This document shows positions 50,001 through 63,356 of a stretch of DNA of 64,000 nt, piece after piece. Under the pieces are notes generated by a model. The model was not told the origin of the DNA, did not search any database, and was given only the letters and a program-made list of their open reading frames with translations. Both the position numbers and the translations under genes were made by a program. The stretch is from Blastococcus aurantiacus (GTDB lineage Bacteria; Actinomycetota; Actinomycetes; Mycobacteriales; Geodermatophilaceae), in contig NZ_FNBT01000011.1 of the NCBI RefSeq assembly GCF_900102425.1, forward strand, positions 1-64,000, written 5' to 3'. How positions within the stretch are numbered: position 1 is the stretch's first letter; each line of letters opens with the position of its first letter.

Positions 50001-50717
50001 CTACTCCAGGTCCACCGAGGCGATCATCGCGGCCGCGAGGGCGGCGTCGCCGTCGACGGTGAGCGCGTCGAGGGGCACCCGCCGCCACACGGCCAGCAGC
50101 AGGTCGCCGGCGGTGCCGGTCAGGGTCGCCACCGGGACCGGCCGCGAGCCCGCGAAGAGCGTGCGCTCCGCGTCTGCGTCGACGGCGTGGAGGACCACGG
50201 GGTGGGCGTCGGCCGGCGGTCCGTCGGGCAGCGCCCCCAGGACCATGACCTCCAGCCACTCGTCCAGCCCGTCGAGCGCGAGGTCGGCCGGGATCGGGTG
50301 GACGTCGCCGAGCACCTGCTCCGCGTCGGCGGTGTGCACCGCCGCCTCCTGGGCCTGCCTGCGCAGCACCCAGGCGACGTCCTGCCGCCGCGCCCACGTC
50401 CAGACCCGCTCGGCCGGATCGGCGCCGGCCAGCGCGGCCTCCAGCTCCGCGCTCCGGGCCGCGGCGTAGCCCAGCAGCTCGTCGTCGGGGTGCCGGACGG
50501 GCTGCTCGTAGGCGGAGGGGTCCTGCGCGCGCGTCCGCACCACCCACGCCCAGAAGCGCTGCACCTCGGCCAGGTGCCACACCAGGTCCGCCAGCGACCA
50601 GTCCGGGCAGCCCGGCACCCGAGCCCTCCAGCCGTGGGCGAGGACGCCGGCGGCCGTGGCCTCGGCGAACCGCGCGTTCGACCGCCGCAGCGAGGGCAGG
50701 TACTCGTGGATCTCCAT
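50001..50717 (-). CDS. mycothiol-dependent maleylpyruvate isomerase-family (DinB-like) protein
   Basis: 238-residue protein of the DinB/MDMPI superfamily. N-terminal four-helix bundle with metal-binding His in DLVWHLAEVQRFW and AAVHTADAEQ, and a C-terminal MDMPI_C domain. In actinobacteria it may use mycothiol as co-substrate. Start ATG 50717, divergent from mshC, a mycothiol synthesis gene, which supports the mycothiol link. Confidence 0.9.
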   Translation of the reverse strand: MEIHEYLPSLRRSNARFAEATAAGVLAHGWRARVPGCPDWSLADLVWHLAEVQRFWAWVVRTRAQDPSAYEQPVRHPDDELLGYAAARSAELEAALAGADPAERVWTWARRQDVAWVLRRQAQEAAVHTADAEQVLGDVHPIPADLALDGLDEWLEVMVLGALPDGPPADAHPVVLHAVDADAERTLFAGSRPVPVATLTGTAGDLLLAVWRRVPLDALTVDGDAALAAAMIASVDLE

Positions 50718-50793
50718 GGCGTGTCCTCCTCCGCCGACGGCCGGACCGGACGTGCGGGCCGGTGACGTCGGAGCTGCAATCTAGGCTCGGGTC

Positions 50794-52044
50794 GTGCTCT
50801 CCTGGCCCGCTCCGCTCCTCCCGACCCTGCCGGGCACCGGTCCCGCGCTCAAGGTCCACGACACCGCGCTCGGTGAGGTGGTCACCACCAGCCCGGACCG
50901 GACGGCGCGGATGTACGTCTGCGGCATCACGCCCTACGACGCCACGCACCTCGGCCACGCCGCGACCTATCTGGCCTTCGACCTGATCAACCGGGTCTGG
51001 CGGGACGCCGGCCACGCCGTCCACTACGTGCAGAACGTCACCGACATCGACGACCCGCTGCTCGAGCGCGCGAACCGCGACGGCGAGGACTGGGTCGTCC
51101 TGGCCATGCGCGAGACGGCGCTGTTCCGCGAGGACATGACCGCGCTGCGGGTGCTGCCGCCGGAGGACTACGTGGGCGCGGTGGAGGCGATCCCGCGCAT
51201 CGTGGGCTACATCGAGCACCTGCTCGACGCGGGCCTGGCCTACGTGCTGGACGACGGCACCGGCGACGTCTATCACGACATCTCCCAGGCGCCCGGCTTC
51301 GGCGGCGAGTCCGGCTACGACGAGGCCACCATGCTGGGCTTCTTCGCCGAGCGCGGGGGAGACCCCGACCGGGCCGGCAAGCGGCAGCCGCTGGACCCGA
51401 TGCTGTGGCGCGGTGCGCGCCCGGATGAGCCGTCCTGGCCCGGCCCGCGCGGCATCGAGGGCCGGCCGGGCTGGCACATCGAGTGCGCCGCGATCGCCTT
51501 GGACACCGTCGGCATGGGCTTCGACGTGCAGGGCGGCGGGAGCGACCTGGTCTTCCCGCACCACGAGTACTCCGCCGTGCACGCCGAGGCGCTGACCGCC
51601 ACCAAGCCCTTCGCCCGGGCCTACGTGCACGCGGCGATGATCGGTCTCGACGGCGAGAAGATGAGCAAGAGCCGCGGGAACCTGGTCTTCGTCTCCAAGC
51701 TGCGCGGCGAGGGCGTCGACCCGATGGCGATCCGGCTGGCACTGCTCTCGGGGCACTACCGCACCGACCGCGCCTGGACGCCGGCCCTGCTCCGGCAGGC
51801 CCAGGAGCGGCTGGGGACCTGGCGGCGCGCGGTCGCCCAGGACACCGGGGCTCCGGCCGGGCCGGTGCTGAAGGGCCTGCGCGAGCGGCTCACCGACGAC
51901 CTCGACAGCCCCGGGGCCATCGCCGTGGTCGACGCCTGGGCCGCGGCGACCCTGGGCGGCACGGGGGAGCGCGAGGACCAGGCGCCGGCCATCGTGTGCG
52001 ACGCCGTCGACGCGCTCCTCGGCGTCGCGCTGCAGGACTGCTGA
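50794..52044 (+). CDS. mshC: L-cysteine:1D-myo-inositol 2-amino-2-deoxy-alpha-D-glucopyranoside ligase
   Basis: 416-residue mycothiol synthesis enzyme that joins Cys to GlcN-inositol using ATP. It is a class I cysteinyl-tRNA synthetase relative: [18 protein letters not shown] (HIGH-type motif and zinc Cys), [20 protein letters not shown] and KMSKSRG. It lacks the tRNA-binding domain, so it is MshC and not CysS. Start GTG 50794. The stop overlaps the next gene in TGATG. Mycothiol is made only in actinobacteria. Confidence 0.96.
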   Translation: MLSWPAPLLPTLPGTGPALKVHDTALGEVVTTSPDRTARMYVCGITPYDATHLGHAATYLAFDLINRVWRDAGHAVHYVQNVTDIDDPLLERANRDGEDWVVLAMRETALFREDMTALRVLPPEDYVGAVEAIPRIVGYIEHLLDAGLAYVLDDGTGDVYHDISQAPGFGGESGYDEATMLGFFAERGGDPDRAGKRQPLDPMLWRGARPDEPSWPGPRGIEGRPGWHIECAAIALDTVGMGFDVQGGGSDLVFPHHEYSAVHAEALTATKPFARAYVHAAMIGLDGEKMSKSRGNLVFVSKLRGEGVDPMAIRLALLSGHYRTDRAWTPALLRQAQERLGTWRRAVAQDTGAPAGPVLKGLRERLTDDLDSPGAIAVVDAWAAATLGGTGEREDQAPAIVCDAVDALLGVALQDC

Positions 52045-53075
52045 TGGCGGTCGCCCCGTTCCGGTTCACCGACCGGGCCGCCCGCGAGCGCGCCGAGGAG
52101 CAGCTCGCCCCGGCGGCGTGCCGGGCGGTGGCCTCCCGGGGCCGCGCGCGACCGGAGGCGGAGGACCCGCTGCGGACGGCGTTCGAGCGGGACCGCGACC
52201 GCATCCTGCACGCCAAGGCCTTCCGCCGGCTCAAGCACAAGACGCAGGTCTTCCTCAACCCCGACGGCGACCACTTCGTCACCCGGCTGACCCACACGCT
52301 GCAGGTCACCCAGGTCGCGCGGTCGCTGGCCCGCGCCCTCGGCCTGAACGAGACGCTCGCCGAGGCGATCGCCCTGGCCCACGACGTCGGGCACTCGCCG
52401 TTCGGGCACATCGGCGAGGACGCGTTCGACCCCTACGTCCCCGGCGGCTGGCACCACGCGGCCCAGGGCGTGCGCATCGTGGAGGTTCTCGAGCACCTCA
52501 ACCTCACGTGGGAGGTACGCGACGGCGTCCGGGCGCACAGCTGGAAGATCACCCCGCCGCCGTCCACCCGCGAGGCGGAGTGCGTGCGGTATGCCGACCG
52601 CATCGGCTACCTGTCGCACGACGCGCTGGACGCCGTCCGCGCCGGCGTGCTGCGGCCCGACGAGCTGCCGGCCAGCAGCCGTGCGGTGTTCGGCGAGCCG
52701 GGCAGCCAGATGGTCGGCGCCATGATCGACGCCGTCGTCGCCGGCTCGCTCGCCCCCGGGGCCGATCAGGTGGTCATGGCGCCCGAGCCGCTCGAGGCCA
52801 TGCACGAGCTGCGCGCCTTCATGTTCGAGCGGGTGTACGCCTCCGAGACCGCCGCCGGGCAGAAGCACGTGGCCATCGACGTGATCCGCCGGCTCGTCGA
52901 CCACCACCTGGCCCACCCCGAGCTGCTGCCGGAGTCCTACCGCGACACCGAGGCCGACGCCGTCACGCAGGTGGTCGACTACGTGTCCGGGATGACCGAC
53001 CGGTTCGCGCTGTCCACGCACGACCGCCTCTTCGACGACGACGCCACGTCCCGCATGACCCCGCTCCTGCGGTAG
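52044..53075 (+). CDS. deoxyguanosinetriphosphate triphosphohydrolase-like protein
   Basis: 343-residue HD-domain phosphohydrolase. Metal ligands: TRLTHTLQVTQVARSLARAL (His), ALAHDVGHSPFGH (HD) and RYADRIGYLSHD (Asp). It matches the actinobacterial dGTPase-like group that converts dNTP to deoxynucleoside and triphosphate. Start ATG 52044 overlaps mshC by one base. It ends before the convergent SHOCT gene. Confidence 0.92.
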   Translation: MAVAPFRFTDRAARERAEEQLAPAACRAVASRGRARPEAEDPLRTAFERDRDRILHAKAFRRLKHKTQVFLNPDGDHFVTRLTHTLQVTQVARSLARALGLNETLAEAIALAHDVGHSPFGHIGEDAFDPYVPGGWHHAAQGVRIVEVLEHLNLTWEVRDGVRAHSWKITPPPSTREAECVRYADRIGYLSHDALDAVRAGVLRPDELPASSRAVFGEPGSQMVGAMIDAVVAGSLAPGADQVVMAPEPLEAMHELRAFMFERVYASETAAGQKHVAIDVIRRLVDHHLAHPELLPESYRDTEADAVTQVVDYVSGMTDRFALSTHDRLFDDDATSRMTPLLR

Positions 53076-53084
53076 TCCTGAGGT

Positions 53085-53399
53085 CTACCGGTCGTCGCTG
53101 AGCGCTGCGCTGCGCGCGGCGCCGTGCTCCGCGGCGGTGATCACGCCACGGCGGTGCAGATCGTCGAGCTCGGCCAACCGCTGCTCCAGGGACCTCCGCG
53201 AAGCTCCGAGCGGACCGTCGGCCAGGCGAGCGGCGATCTGGGCGTGCGCCGCCAGCGGGTCCAGCCCGCTATCGCGGAGCACGCGCCGGCTCCGTACGGC
53301 GCCCACCACGACCATGGCGAAGACGCCGGCTATGAACAGCGCGACGACGCCGAAGGCGACGAGGAAGAACGGCGGGAAGTCACCGAAGCCGGGGTCCAT
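53085..53399 (-). CDS. small membrane protein with SHOCT domain
   Basis: 104-residue protein from ATG 53399: one N-terminal helix (FFLVAFGVVALFIAGVFAMVVVG by position 10-32) and a C-terminal SHOCT motif (LEQRLAELDDLHRRGVITAA-EHGAAR). The SHOCT motif is usually an oligomerisation tag. Function unknown. Confidence 0.8.
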   Translation of the reverse strand: MDPGFGDFPPFFLVAFGVVALFIAGVFAMVVVGAVRSRRVLRDSGLDPLAAHAQIAARLADGPLGASRRSLEQRLAELDDLHRRGVITAAEHGAARSAALSDDR

Positions 53400-53473
53400 G
53401 CGCGCAACACAGGGGACCCGGGGCCGCGCGGGCAGCAGCGTCACGAACGGGCTACCTGCGGCTCGACCGTCGC

Positions 53474-54343
53474 TCAGGCGCCGCCGGCCGAGCCGTCCCG
53501 GCGCTTGAGGTAGCGCTCGAACTCGCGGGCGATCTGGTCGCCGTTGGCCTGGGAGAGGTCGACCTCCGTGGCCCGCTCCTCGAGGGAGCGCACGTACTCG
53601 ACGACCTCCTCGTCCTCGTTGGCCATCTCGTCGACGGTGGTGACCCAGTCCTCGGCCTGCTGGGGGAGCGCCCCGACGGGGACCGCGATCTCGAGGACCT
53701 CCTCGACCCGCCGCAGCAGGGCCAGCGTCGCCCGCGGGGAGGGCGGCTGGGAAACGTAGTGCGGCACCGCGGCCCAGAAGCTGATCGCCGGCAGGCCCGC
53801 CTGCACGCAGGCGTCCTGGAAGATCCCGAGGATCCCGGTGGGTCCCTCGTAACGGGAGGTCTCCAGGCCGTAGGCCTGCGCGGACTCCTCGTCGTAGGCG
53901 GACCCGGTGACCGGCGTCGGCCGGGTGTGCGGCGTGTCGGCCAGCAGCGCTCCCAGGGCGACGACGGTCTGGACGTCGAGCTCCTCGAGCAGGCCGATCA
54001 GCTCGGCGCAGAAGCCCCGCCACCGCATGTTCGGCTCGATCCCGCGGATGAGCACCACGTCCCGGGGGCTGCCCGGGGGCCGGGCCACCGAGATGCGGGT
54101 GGTCGGCCACTCGATGCGCCGGTTCACGCCGCCGATCAGCGACACGGTGGGCCGGTTGACCTGGAAGTCGTAGTAGTCCTCGGGGTCCAGGGCGGCCAAG
54201 GGCTTGGCGTCCCAGATCAGCTCGAGGTGCTCGACCGCGCCGGTCGCGGCGTCGCCGGCGTCGTTCCAGCCCTCGAACGCGACGACCACCACGGGGTCGG
54301 TGAGTTCGGGCAGGTCCTCGGCGCTGGGCTTCGGGTCGATCAC
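53474..54343 (-). CDS. PAC2-family protein
   Basis: 289-residue PAC2 (proteasome assembly chaperone-like) protein common in actinobacteria: VVVAFEGWNDAGDAATGAVEH at the start, VLIRGIEPNMRWRGFC and VVALGALLADTPHTRP in the core. It may act with the proteasome or as a hydrolase-like scaffold; no activity is proven for the bacterial group. Start ATG 54343 on minus strand. Confidence 0.92.
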   Translation of the reverse strand: MIDPKPSAEDLPELTDPVVVVAFEGWNDAGDAATGAVEHLELIWDAKPLAALDPEDYYDFQVNRPTVSLIGGVNRRIEWPTTRISVARPPGSPRDVVLIRGIEPNMRWRGFCAELIGLLEELDVQTVVALGALLADTPHTRPTPVTGSAYDEESAQAYGLETSRYEGPTGILGIFQDACVQAGLPAISFWAAVPHYVSQPPSPRATLALLRRVEEVLEIAVPVGALPQQAEDWVTTVDEMANEDEEVVEYVRSLEERATEVDLSQANGDQIAREFERYLKRRDGSAGGA

Positions 54344-54556
54344 CCCTGCGAGCCTACGTCGCCCCGACGACGGCGCGGGTCGGATGACCCGCGCGTGTGA
54401 ACAGGGCGGAGGTCGTCAACTGCGTTGCGCGGGAGTGAGACCATGGGCTCGACATCGGGACCGCTCAAGCCTGGGCAGACCCGCCGGGGGTGCCGGAGCT
54501 CGTCCACGGAGCTGGAGCCCGCACACCCACAGCCACGCAGTACTGGGGTATCGCCT

Positions 54557-58357
<3,801 letters not shown>

Positions 58358-58360
58358 GAG

Positions 58361-59341
58361 CTAGGCGCCGACGGTCTCGGCGTGCAGCGCCGCCGCGCCG
58401 CGACCGTCGGCCTTGACCCCGTAGAGCGCCAGGTCCGCCCGTCGCATCAGCTGGGCGGCGGTGTCGCCCGCGAGGCGCTCGGCGACGCCGGCGGACACGC
58501 TGACGTCGGGGACCAGCGCGCAGAGGTCCCGCACGACGACCAAGGCCTCGGGGCCCGACAGCCCGGGAGCCAGCAGGGCGAACTCGTCGCCGCCGTGCCT
58601 GGCCAGGACGGCGCCGGACGGCAGCGCCTGCCGCCAGCTGTCGGCCACCCGGCGGAGCAGGCGATCGCCGGCCTCGTGACCGGCGGTGTCGTTGACCTGC
58701 TTGAAGAGGTCGAGGTCCAGGAGCGCAGCGGACACGCGCAGCTCCGGCCGCCGGAGGTGCTCGTCGAGCGCCTCGTCGAAGCCGCGCCGGTTCGCCGGAC
58801 CGGTCAGGGCGTCGGACCCGGCATCGGAGGCACGCAGGACCAGGGTCCGGGTGACGGCGGCGAGGGTGACGACCACGACGGCCAGCGCAGCCGGGGTCGC
58901 GACCGGCGCGTCACCCCGCAGCAGCAGCGCCGCCGACGTCGCCCCGACCGCCGTCAGGACGTGCACCAGGGCCACCCGGCGGTCGGCGAAGAAGCAGGCG
59001 ATGACCCCGACGAAGGCGCTGATCGACCCGCAGACCGCGGCCGTCATCGGGTCCGGGCTGATCAGCGTGACGAGTCCGATCAGGGCGCAGCCGAGGGTCA
59101 CGAGTCCGCCCAGGACGACGCGGGGGGTGCCGCTGCCCCAGCGGAACACCGCCCCGCCCACCGTCACGGCCAGCACACCCGCGGCGGCGACGGCCCAGCG
59201 GCGGGCGAGGTGGTCGGAGCCGCCCGATGCCGCCACCATGGCGGCGCAGCCGCCGGCGACGAAGAACAGCCCCAGCGTGTGGGCCAGCGCGCGGGGGGAG
59301 GCGAGGTCGCGCGCGCCCTGCTGCTCCGTGGATCTCCCCAC
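58361..59341 (-). CDS. membrane-bound diguanylate cyclase (GGDEF)
   Basis: 326 residues with about six helices (to residue 165) and a C-terminal GGDEF domain. Active site motif RHGGDEFALLAP is canonical; the metal Asp is in ALLDLDLFKQVND. Start GTG 59341. It is convergent with metH and resembles the GGDEF protein at 35988 in layout, so the two may be paralogues. Confidence 0.9.
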   Translation of the reverse strand: MGRSTEQQGARDLASPRALAHTLGLFFVAGGCAAMVAASGGSDHLARRWAVAAAGVLAVTVGGAVFRWGSGTPRVVLGGLVTLGCALIGLVTLISPDPMTAAVCGSISAFVGVIACFFADRRVALVHVLTAVGATSAALLLRGDAPVATPAALAVVVVTLAAVTRTLVLRASDAGSDALTGPANRRGFDEALDEHLRRPELRVSAALLDLDLFKQVNDTAGHEAGDRLLRRVADSWRQALPSGAVLARHGGDEFALLAPGLSGPEALVVVRDLCALVPDVSVSAGVAERLAGDTAAQLMRRADLALYGVKADGRGAAALHAETVGA

Positions 59342-59454
59342 CCGGCCCTCATCGGCGCGCGGGCGGGAGTCCTGGAGCGCTGCGCCGTGGCGTCACGGCA
59401 TGCTCCCCCGGAAGGGGCGGCCGGGTGCGCGATCCGGCGCAGCCGGCCGCCGGG

Positions 59455-60852
59455 TCACTCGACGACGAGGACGTCGGCGAAGGACGTCGAGTGGCCGCTG
59501 GTGAACGGGTGCTCACCCGGCTGCCCGGGCGCCTGAAAGGTCGACAGCGACCCGGACGGGACGACGAGGTCGAAGGAGCCGTCGTCCGCGGTCAACGTCA
59601 CCGTGGCGTCGCCGCTGTTGAACACGGTGACCCGCGAGCCGGCGGCCACCGGACCGGCGACGTGGAAGCGCTCGTCGTCGACGAGGACCCCGACGGAGAG
59701 CTCGCCGTGGTCGTGGCCGGCCATGGGCTCGAACGCCGCCCCGTCGCCCGGGCCGCTGGTCGCGGCCGGCGCGGTTGGTGCGGTGGACGCCGTCGGCGGA
59801 GGGGACGCCGCCAGTGCGACGGCCAGCGCCACGGTCGCGAGCATGGGGAGCACCTCGCCCGCCGCGAAGCGGCGGAAGCCGCGGCCGTCACCGGCCCGGA
59901 GGCGGGGGAGGGTGCGACGGCGGTGCTGCCACCCGATCAGCCCGAGCAGGACCAGCCCAGCGGTCTTGGCGAGGAGGAGGGCGCCGTAACCGCTCCCGAG
60001 CGCGTCGAGCACCGCACCGCTTCCGCCGAGCACCAGCCAGGCGGCGAGGACGCCGGAGCCCGCGGTCACCAGGAAGCAGGCCAGCGCCAGCCGGCTGTAC
60101 CGGGGCGCGGCGGTGGCCGCTGCCGCGACGCGTCGTCCGTGGACGAGCAGGGCGAGGAGCCCCCCGATCCACACGGTCGCGGCGACCACGTGGACGGCGA
60201 GGGTCGTGACGGCGGCGAGGTGGTCCTCGGCCGCCGAGGAGTGGCCGCTGAGCAGTACCGGGAGGACGAGCGCCGTGAGCGCCACGGCCAGCAGGATCCG
60301 GGCACCGGCCGCAGTGCACCGGGACGCGGTGGCCGCGACGACGGCCGCGAGCACGACCCCGAACAGGGCGGCGCGTCCGGCCCCGGTCTCCTCGACGAAC
60401 ACCCGGAGCGAGGCCCAGGACAGGTCCATGGGCGCAGAGCCCACCAGCCGGCTGAGGGTGAGGAGCGCGCCGATCGCCGTGGCCGCGACCCAGGTGAGCG
60501 CCCAGGCAGCCGTCGCGCGCAGCGCCCTCCGCGACTCGTCGGGCAGCGCCCCGCGGCCGGGCAGGAGGACGGCGGCGAACAGCAGCGTGCCGACGGTGCC
60601 GACGGCGGCGACCCGGCCGGCCAGCGTCGCGATCGGGAGCCCCCACTCGACCAGCCGCCCGGCGGCGGGCAGCCCGGTCGTGTCGGGAGCGCGTTCCCCG
60701 GCGCCGACCGCCAGCGCCCAGAACAGCAGGGCGCCCAGGCCGACCACCGTGAGGAGCGCCGCGACGACGAGCCGACGGCGCCCGCTCCGCGGTGGCGCAT
60801 CCTGGACCGCTGCTGTCAGAGGGGCCGGCAGCACCGGCGCCACCGTGCTCAC
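59455..60852 (-). CDS. CopD-family copper membrane protein with C-terminal cupredoxin-like domain
   Basis: 465 residues from GTG 60852. About nine membrane helices with a CopD core (HVVAATVWIGGLLALLVHGRR, LSGHSSAAEDHLA) thought to move copper across the membrane. A final extracytoplasmic domain of about 90 residues (from MAGHDHGELSVGV) is cupredoxin-like: VTVFNSGDATVTLTADDGSF and PGEHPFTSGHSTSFAD. It lacks the Cys needed for a type 1 copper site. Start overlaps the copC stop in GTGA. Confidence 0.9.
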   Translation of the reverse strand: MSTVAPVLPAPLTAAVQDAPPRSGRRRLVVAALLTVVGLGALLFWALAVGAGERAPDTTGLPAAGRLVEWGLPIATLAGRVAAVGTVGTLLFAAVLLPGRGALPDESRRALRATAAWALTWVAATAIGALLTLSRLVGSAPMDLSWASLRVFVEETGAGRAALFGVVLAAVVAATASRCTAAGARILLAVALTALVLPVLLSGHSSAAEDHLAAVTTLAVHVVAATVWIGGLLALLVHGRRVAAAATAAPRYSRLALACFLVTAGSGVLAAWLVLGGSGAVLDALGSGYGALLLAKTAGLVLLGLIGWQHRRRTLPRLRAGDGRGFRRFAAGEVLPMLATVALAVALAASPPPTASTAPTAPAATSGPGDGAAFEPMAGHDHGELSVGVLVDDERFHVAGPVAAGSRVTVFNSGDATVTLTADDGSFDLVVPSGSLSTFQAPGQPGEHPFTSGHSTSFADVLVVE

Positions 60853-61421
60853 CCGCGTCGCCGCAGCCGGGTCACGACGACCGCGACGAGACCGACGAGG
60901 ACGACGGCTCCTGCGGCCGGCCACACCAGGGACATGCCCTCATCGGCCGCCGTCGCGGTGGCGGCGAGCTCCACCGCCTCCGCGGACGGCTCGGGGCCCG
61001 TGGCAGCCGGGTCCGCCCCCGCGGTCACGGCGAAGTCGAAGGTGCCGGACAGGGGGTGCCCGTCGGAGGACGTGCTGCGCCATTCGACGCGGTAGGCCCC
61101 CGGCGGAGCGTCCGGGGCGACGGCCTGGGTCACCGTGGCGCCGCTGATGTCGGCGGAACCGGACGAGACCGAGGCGCCGTCGGGCCCGGTGACCGCCACG
61201 AGGGTGCCGAGAGGGAGCGGCTCACCGGTGAATTCCAGCTCGACCACGCCGGGTGCTCCGGTCACGGTGGTGCCGTCCGCCGGGCTCGTGCCGACCAGGC
61301 CGTCGTGCGCGAGTGCGGACGACGGGAGGCCGAGCACCAGCGCGCAGGCGGCGACGGCCGGCGCGAGCACCGACGACGCCCGGCGGATGCCCTGCCCTCC
61401 GGACGCGCGACGAGAAGTCAT
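60849..61421 (-). CDS. CopC-domain copper-binding protein
   Basis: 190-residue exported CopC protein. Signal peptide ends in SSALA with mature N-terminus HDGLVGTSPADG, giving the N-terminal His of the Cu(II) site; further ligands may be Asp and His in STSSDGHPLSGTF. A C-terminal helix and RRR anchor it to the membrane. Start ATG 61421; ATG 61430 is possible. It forms a two-gene unit with copD. Confidence 0.92.
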   Translation of the reverse strand: MTSRRASGGQGIRRASSVLAPAVAACALVLGLPSSALAHDGLVGTSPADGTTVTGAPGVVELEFTGEPLPLGTLVAVTGPDGASVSSGSADISGATVTQAVAPDAPPGAYRVEWRSTSSDGHPLSGTFDFAVTAGADPAATGPEPSAEAVELAATATAADEGMSLVWPAAGAVVLVGLVAVVVTRLRRRG

Positions 61422-61724
61422 GCCCGGCATTCGTCGCCGAGCCCCGTTCCGGTTGGCGGGCGGCGGAACTTCCCGGGATCGACGGGCCCGGAGCCGCGTC
61501 CGGGCGGCCCCGGCAAAAACATTCCGCAGCGGATGAACCGATCGGTCACGTGGTGCCGAAGACCACATGGACAGCGCGGCGGCAGGGTTCTCCTGCTCAC
61601 TTCCCCCGCTGACCGGGGTCATCCGACCGGTTCGACGGCAGGCGCACCGACGCGCCCGGCCGGCACTAAGGGCGATCGGTACGCAACCGCCGCCCGGGAA
61701 CCACTCCGATCAGAGGAGCACACC
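61422..61724. other. intergenic segment between copC and the CHRD gene
   Basis: About 300 bases between divergent genes with no coding frame. The right part contains AGAGGAGCACACC directly before the CHRD start. No clear operator is seen. Confidence 0.5.
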
Positions 61725-62495
61725 ATGCGCAAGGCACTCGCACTGCCCACCATCGCCATTGCCGCCGCGGCCTTCCCGCTGATGGCCATGTCCACCGCGT
61801 CGGCCCACGAGGGCGCCAGCAGCTACCAGGCCGACCTGGGCACGCTGAACCAGTCGGGCGTCACGGGCACCGGGATGGTGACGCTGGACGGCAACACCGC
61901 GACCGTCATGATCGAGGCGACCGGCCTGCTCGCCGGTGCACCCCACGCCCAGCACTTCCACATCGGTGCGCAGGGCACCTGCCCGACCGACGCCGCCAAC
62001 AAGGACGGGGACGCCTTCCTCAGCACGACCGAAGGTGCCCCCTTCTACGGCGAGATCGGCACCTCGCTGACCCTGACGGGCGACACCAGCCCGGACAGCG
62101 GCCTGGCCGTCGACCGCTTCCCGACCGCCGAGGGCGGCTCGTTCACCTACAACCGCACCCTCGAGGTCACCGAGGACGTGCACAAGGCGTTCGAGGCCGG
62201 CACCGCCGTGCTCGTGGTGCACGGCTTCGACCAGAACGGCAGCGGGACCTACGACGGCGACGTGAAGAGCGACCTCGACCCGACGCTGCCCCAGGAGGCG
62301 ACCGCTCCCGTCGCCTGTGGCGCCCTGAACACCGCGCAGATGGGCACCGCGCCTTCCGGCGGTGCCGAGACCGGTGCAGGTAGCACGGCCGGCATCGAGA
62401 ACCAGGGTGCCATCGGCGTCGGCGCCCTGGCTGCCGTCGGTGCGGCTGCCGCCGGTGCCGTGGCCTACCGCCGTCGTCAGGCCGACCAGGCCTGA
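61725..62495 (+). CDS. CHRD-domain surface protein
   Basis: 256-residue exported protein. Signal peptide MRKALALPTIAIAAAAFPLM ... STASA, then a CHRD domain (YQADLGTLNQSGVTGTGMVT, HAQHFHIGAQGTCP). The C-terminal helix GAIGVGALAAVGAAAAGAVA followed by YRRRQ is a membrane anchor or sortase-type sorting tail, though no LPXTG is seen. Start ATG 61725 after AGAGGAG. It precedes a class F sortase gene, a frequent pair. Confidence 0.88.
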   Translation: MRKALALPTIAIAAAAFPLMAMSTASAHEGASSYQADLGTLNQSGVTGTGMVTLDGNTATVMIEATGLLAGAPHAQHFHIGAQGTCPTDAANKDGDAFLSTTEGAPFYGEIGTSLTLTGDTSPDSGLAVDRFPTAEGGSFTYNRTLEVTEDVHKAFEAGTAVLVVHGFDQNGSGTYDGDVKSDLDPTLPQEATAPVACGALNTAQMGTAPSGGAETGAGSTAGIENQGAIGVGALAAVGAAAAGAVAYRRRQADQA

Positions 62496-62502
62496 TCCGG
62501 CT

Positions 62503-62545
62503 GCCCGGTCGCTCGGGAGGCAGCACGCCTCCCGAGCGGCCGGGC
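62503..62545 (+). terminator. long hairpin terminator after the CHRD gene
   Basis: A 19-bp stem (GCCCGGTCGCTCGGGAGGC against GCCTCCCGAGCGGCCGGGC, one G-U pair) with a five-base AGCAC loop, beginning seven bases after the stop. No U tract follows. Partial read-through to the sortase gene is possible. Confidence 0.85.
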
Positions 62546-62587
62546 ACACCCCGCTCGATCCCCGGCTCGACCCCTGGAAGGACGCCC

Positions 62588-63307
62588 GTGACCGAGCCCA
62601 GCGCCCGTCGACCGAGTGTGCGCACGTGGATCGCGCTGGCGGTGGCCCTCACCGTCGTGGCAGCGATCGCCGTCGTGGTGGCGGTGACCGGGCAGCAGCA
62701 GGCCCCGCAGCCCGCCGCGGCCACCACGGACCCGAGCCGGTCCTCGTCCTCCACCGCCCCGATCCCGAGCTCGCCTGAGCCCCCGGTCCCGGAGGCACCC
62801 GGCACCCCGGCCGCCGACGCCCCGGTCGTGGCCGCCCCGGCCGTGGCCGCCCCCGTGTCGGTCGGCATCCCGTCCATCGACGTCGCCAGTGACCTGATGC
62901 GGCTGGACCTGAACGACGACGGCACCGTCGAGGTGCCTCCGCTGGAGCCCGACGACAAGGCCGGCTGGTACCAGCGCGGCCCCGCCCCCGGAGCGGTGGG
63001 CCCCGCCGTGATCCTCGGCCACGTGGACTCCGCCGAGCACGGCCCGGGCATCTTCTTCGACCTCGGTGCTCTGCAGCCCGGGGACGAGGTCGAGGTCGCC
63101 CGCGCCGACGGCACGGTCGCCGTCTTTGCCGTCGACCGGGTGGAACGCCACCCCAAGAACCAGTTCCCGACCATCGAGGTCTACGGCAACACCTCCGACG
63201 CCCAGCTGCGGCTGATCACCTGCGGCGGCGACTTCGACTCCGGCGTGCGCAGCTACGAGGACAACGTGATCGCCTTCGCGACCCTGACGGGCACCCGCCC
63301 CGCCTGA
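62588..63307 (+). CDS. class F sortase
   Basis: 239-residue membrane-anchored transpeptidase: N-terminal helix (residues about 12-33), Pro/Ala/Ser-rich linker to about residue 90, then the catalytic domain. Catalytic His in VILGHVDSAEHG, Cys in LRLITCGGDFD, Arg in GVRSYEDN. Class F is the typical actinobacterial class and attaches surface proteins. Start GTG 62588. Its partner may be the CHRD protein before it. Confidence 0.93.
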   Translation: MTEPSARRPSVRTWIALAVALTVVAAIAVVVAVTGQQQAPQPAAATTDPSRSSSSTAPIPSSPEPPVPEAPGTPAADAPVVAAPAVAAPVSVGIPSIDVASDLMRLDLNDDGTVEVPPLEPDDKAGWYQRGPAPGAVGPAVILGHVDSAEHGPGIFFDLGALQPGDEVEVARADGTVAVFAVDRVERHPKNQFPTIEVYGNTSDAQLRLITCGGDFDSGVRSYEDNVIAFATLTGTRPA

Positions 63308-63356
63308 GCCCGGTAGGCGCGTCCGGCGCGAGCGGAGCGCTCCCTAGACTCCGCCC

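Noticed and set aside
54344-54556. Cobalamin or SAM/SAH riboswitch upstream of metH
   Set aside because: No B12-box-like sequence and no recognisable SAM or SAH motif; the segment looks unstructured.
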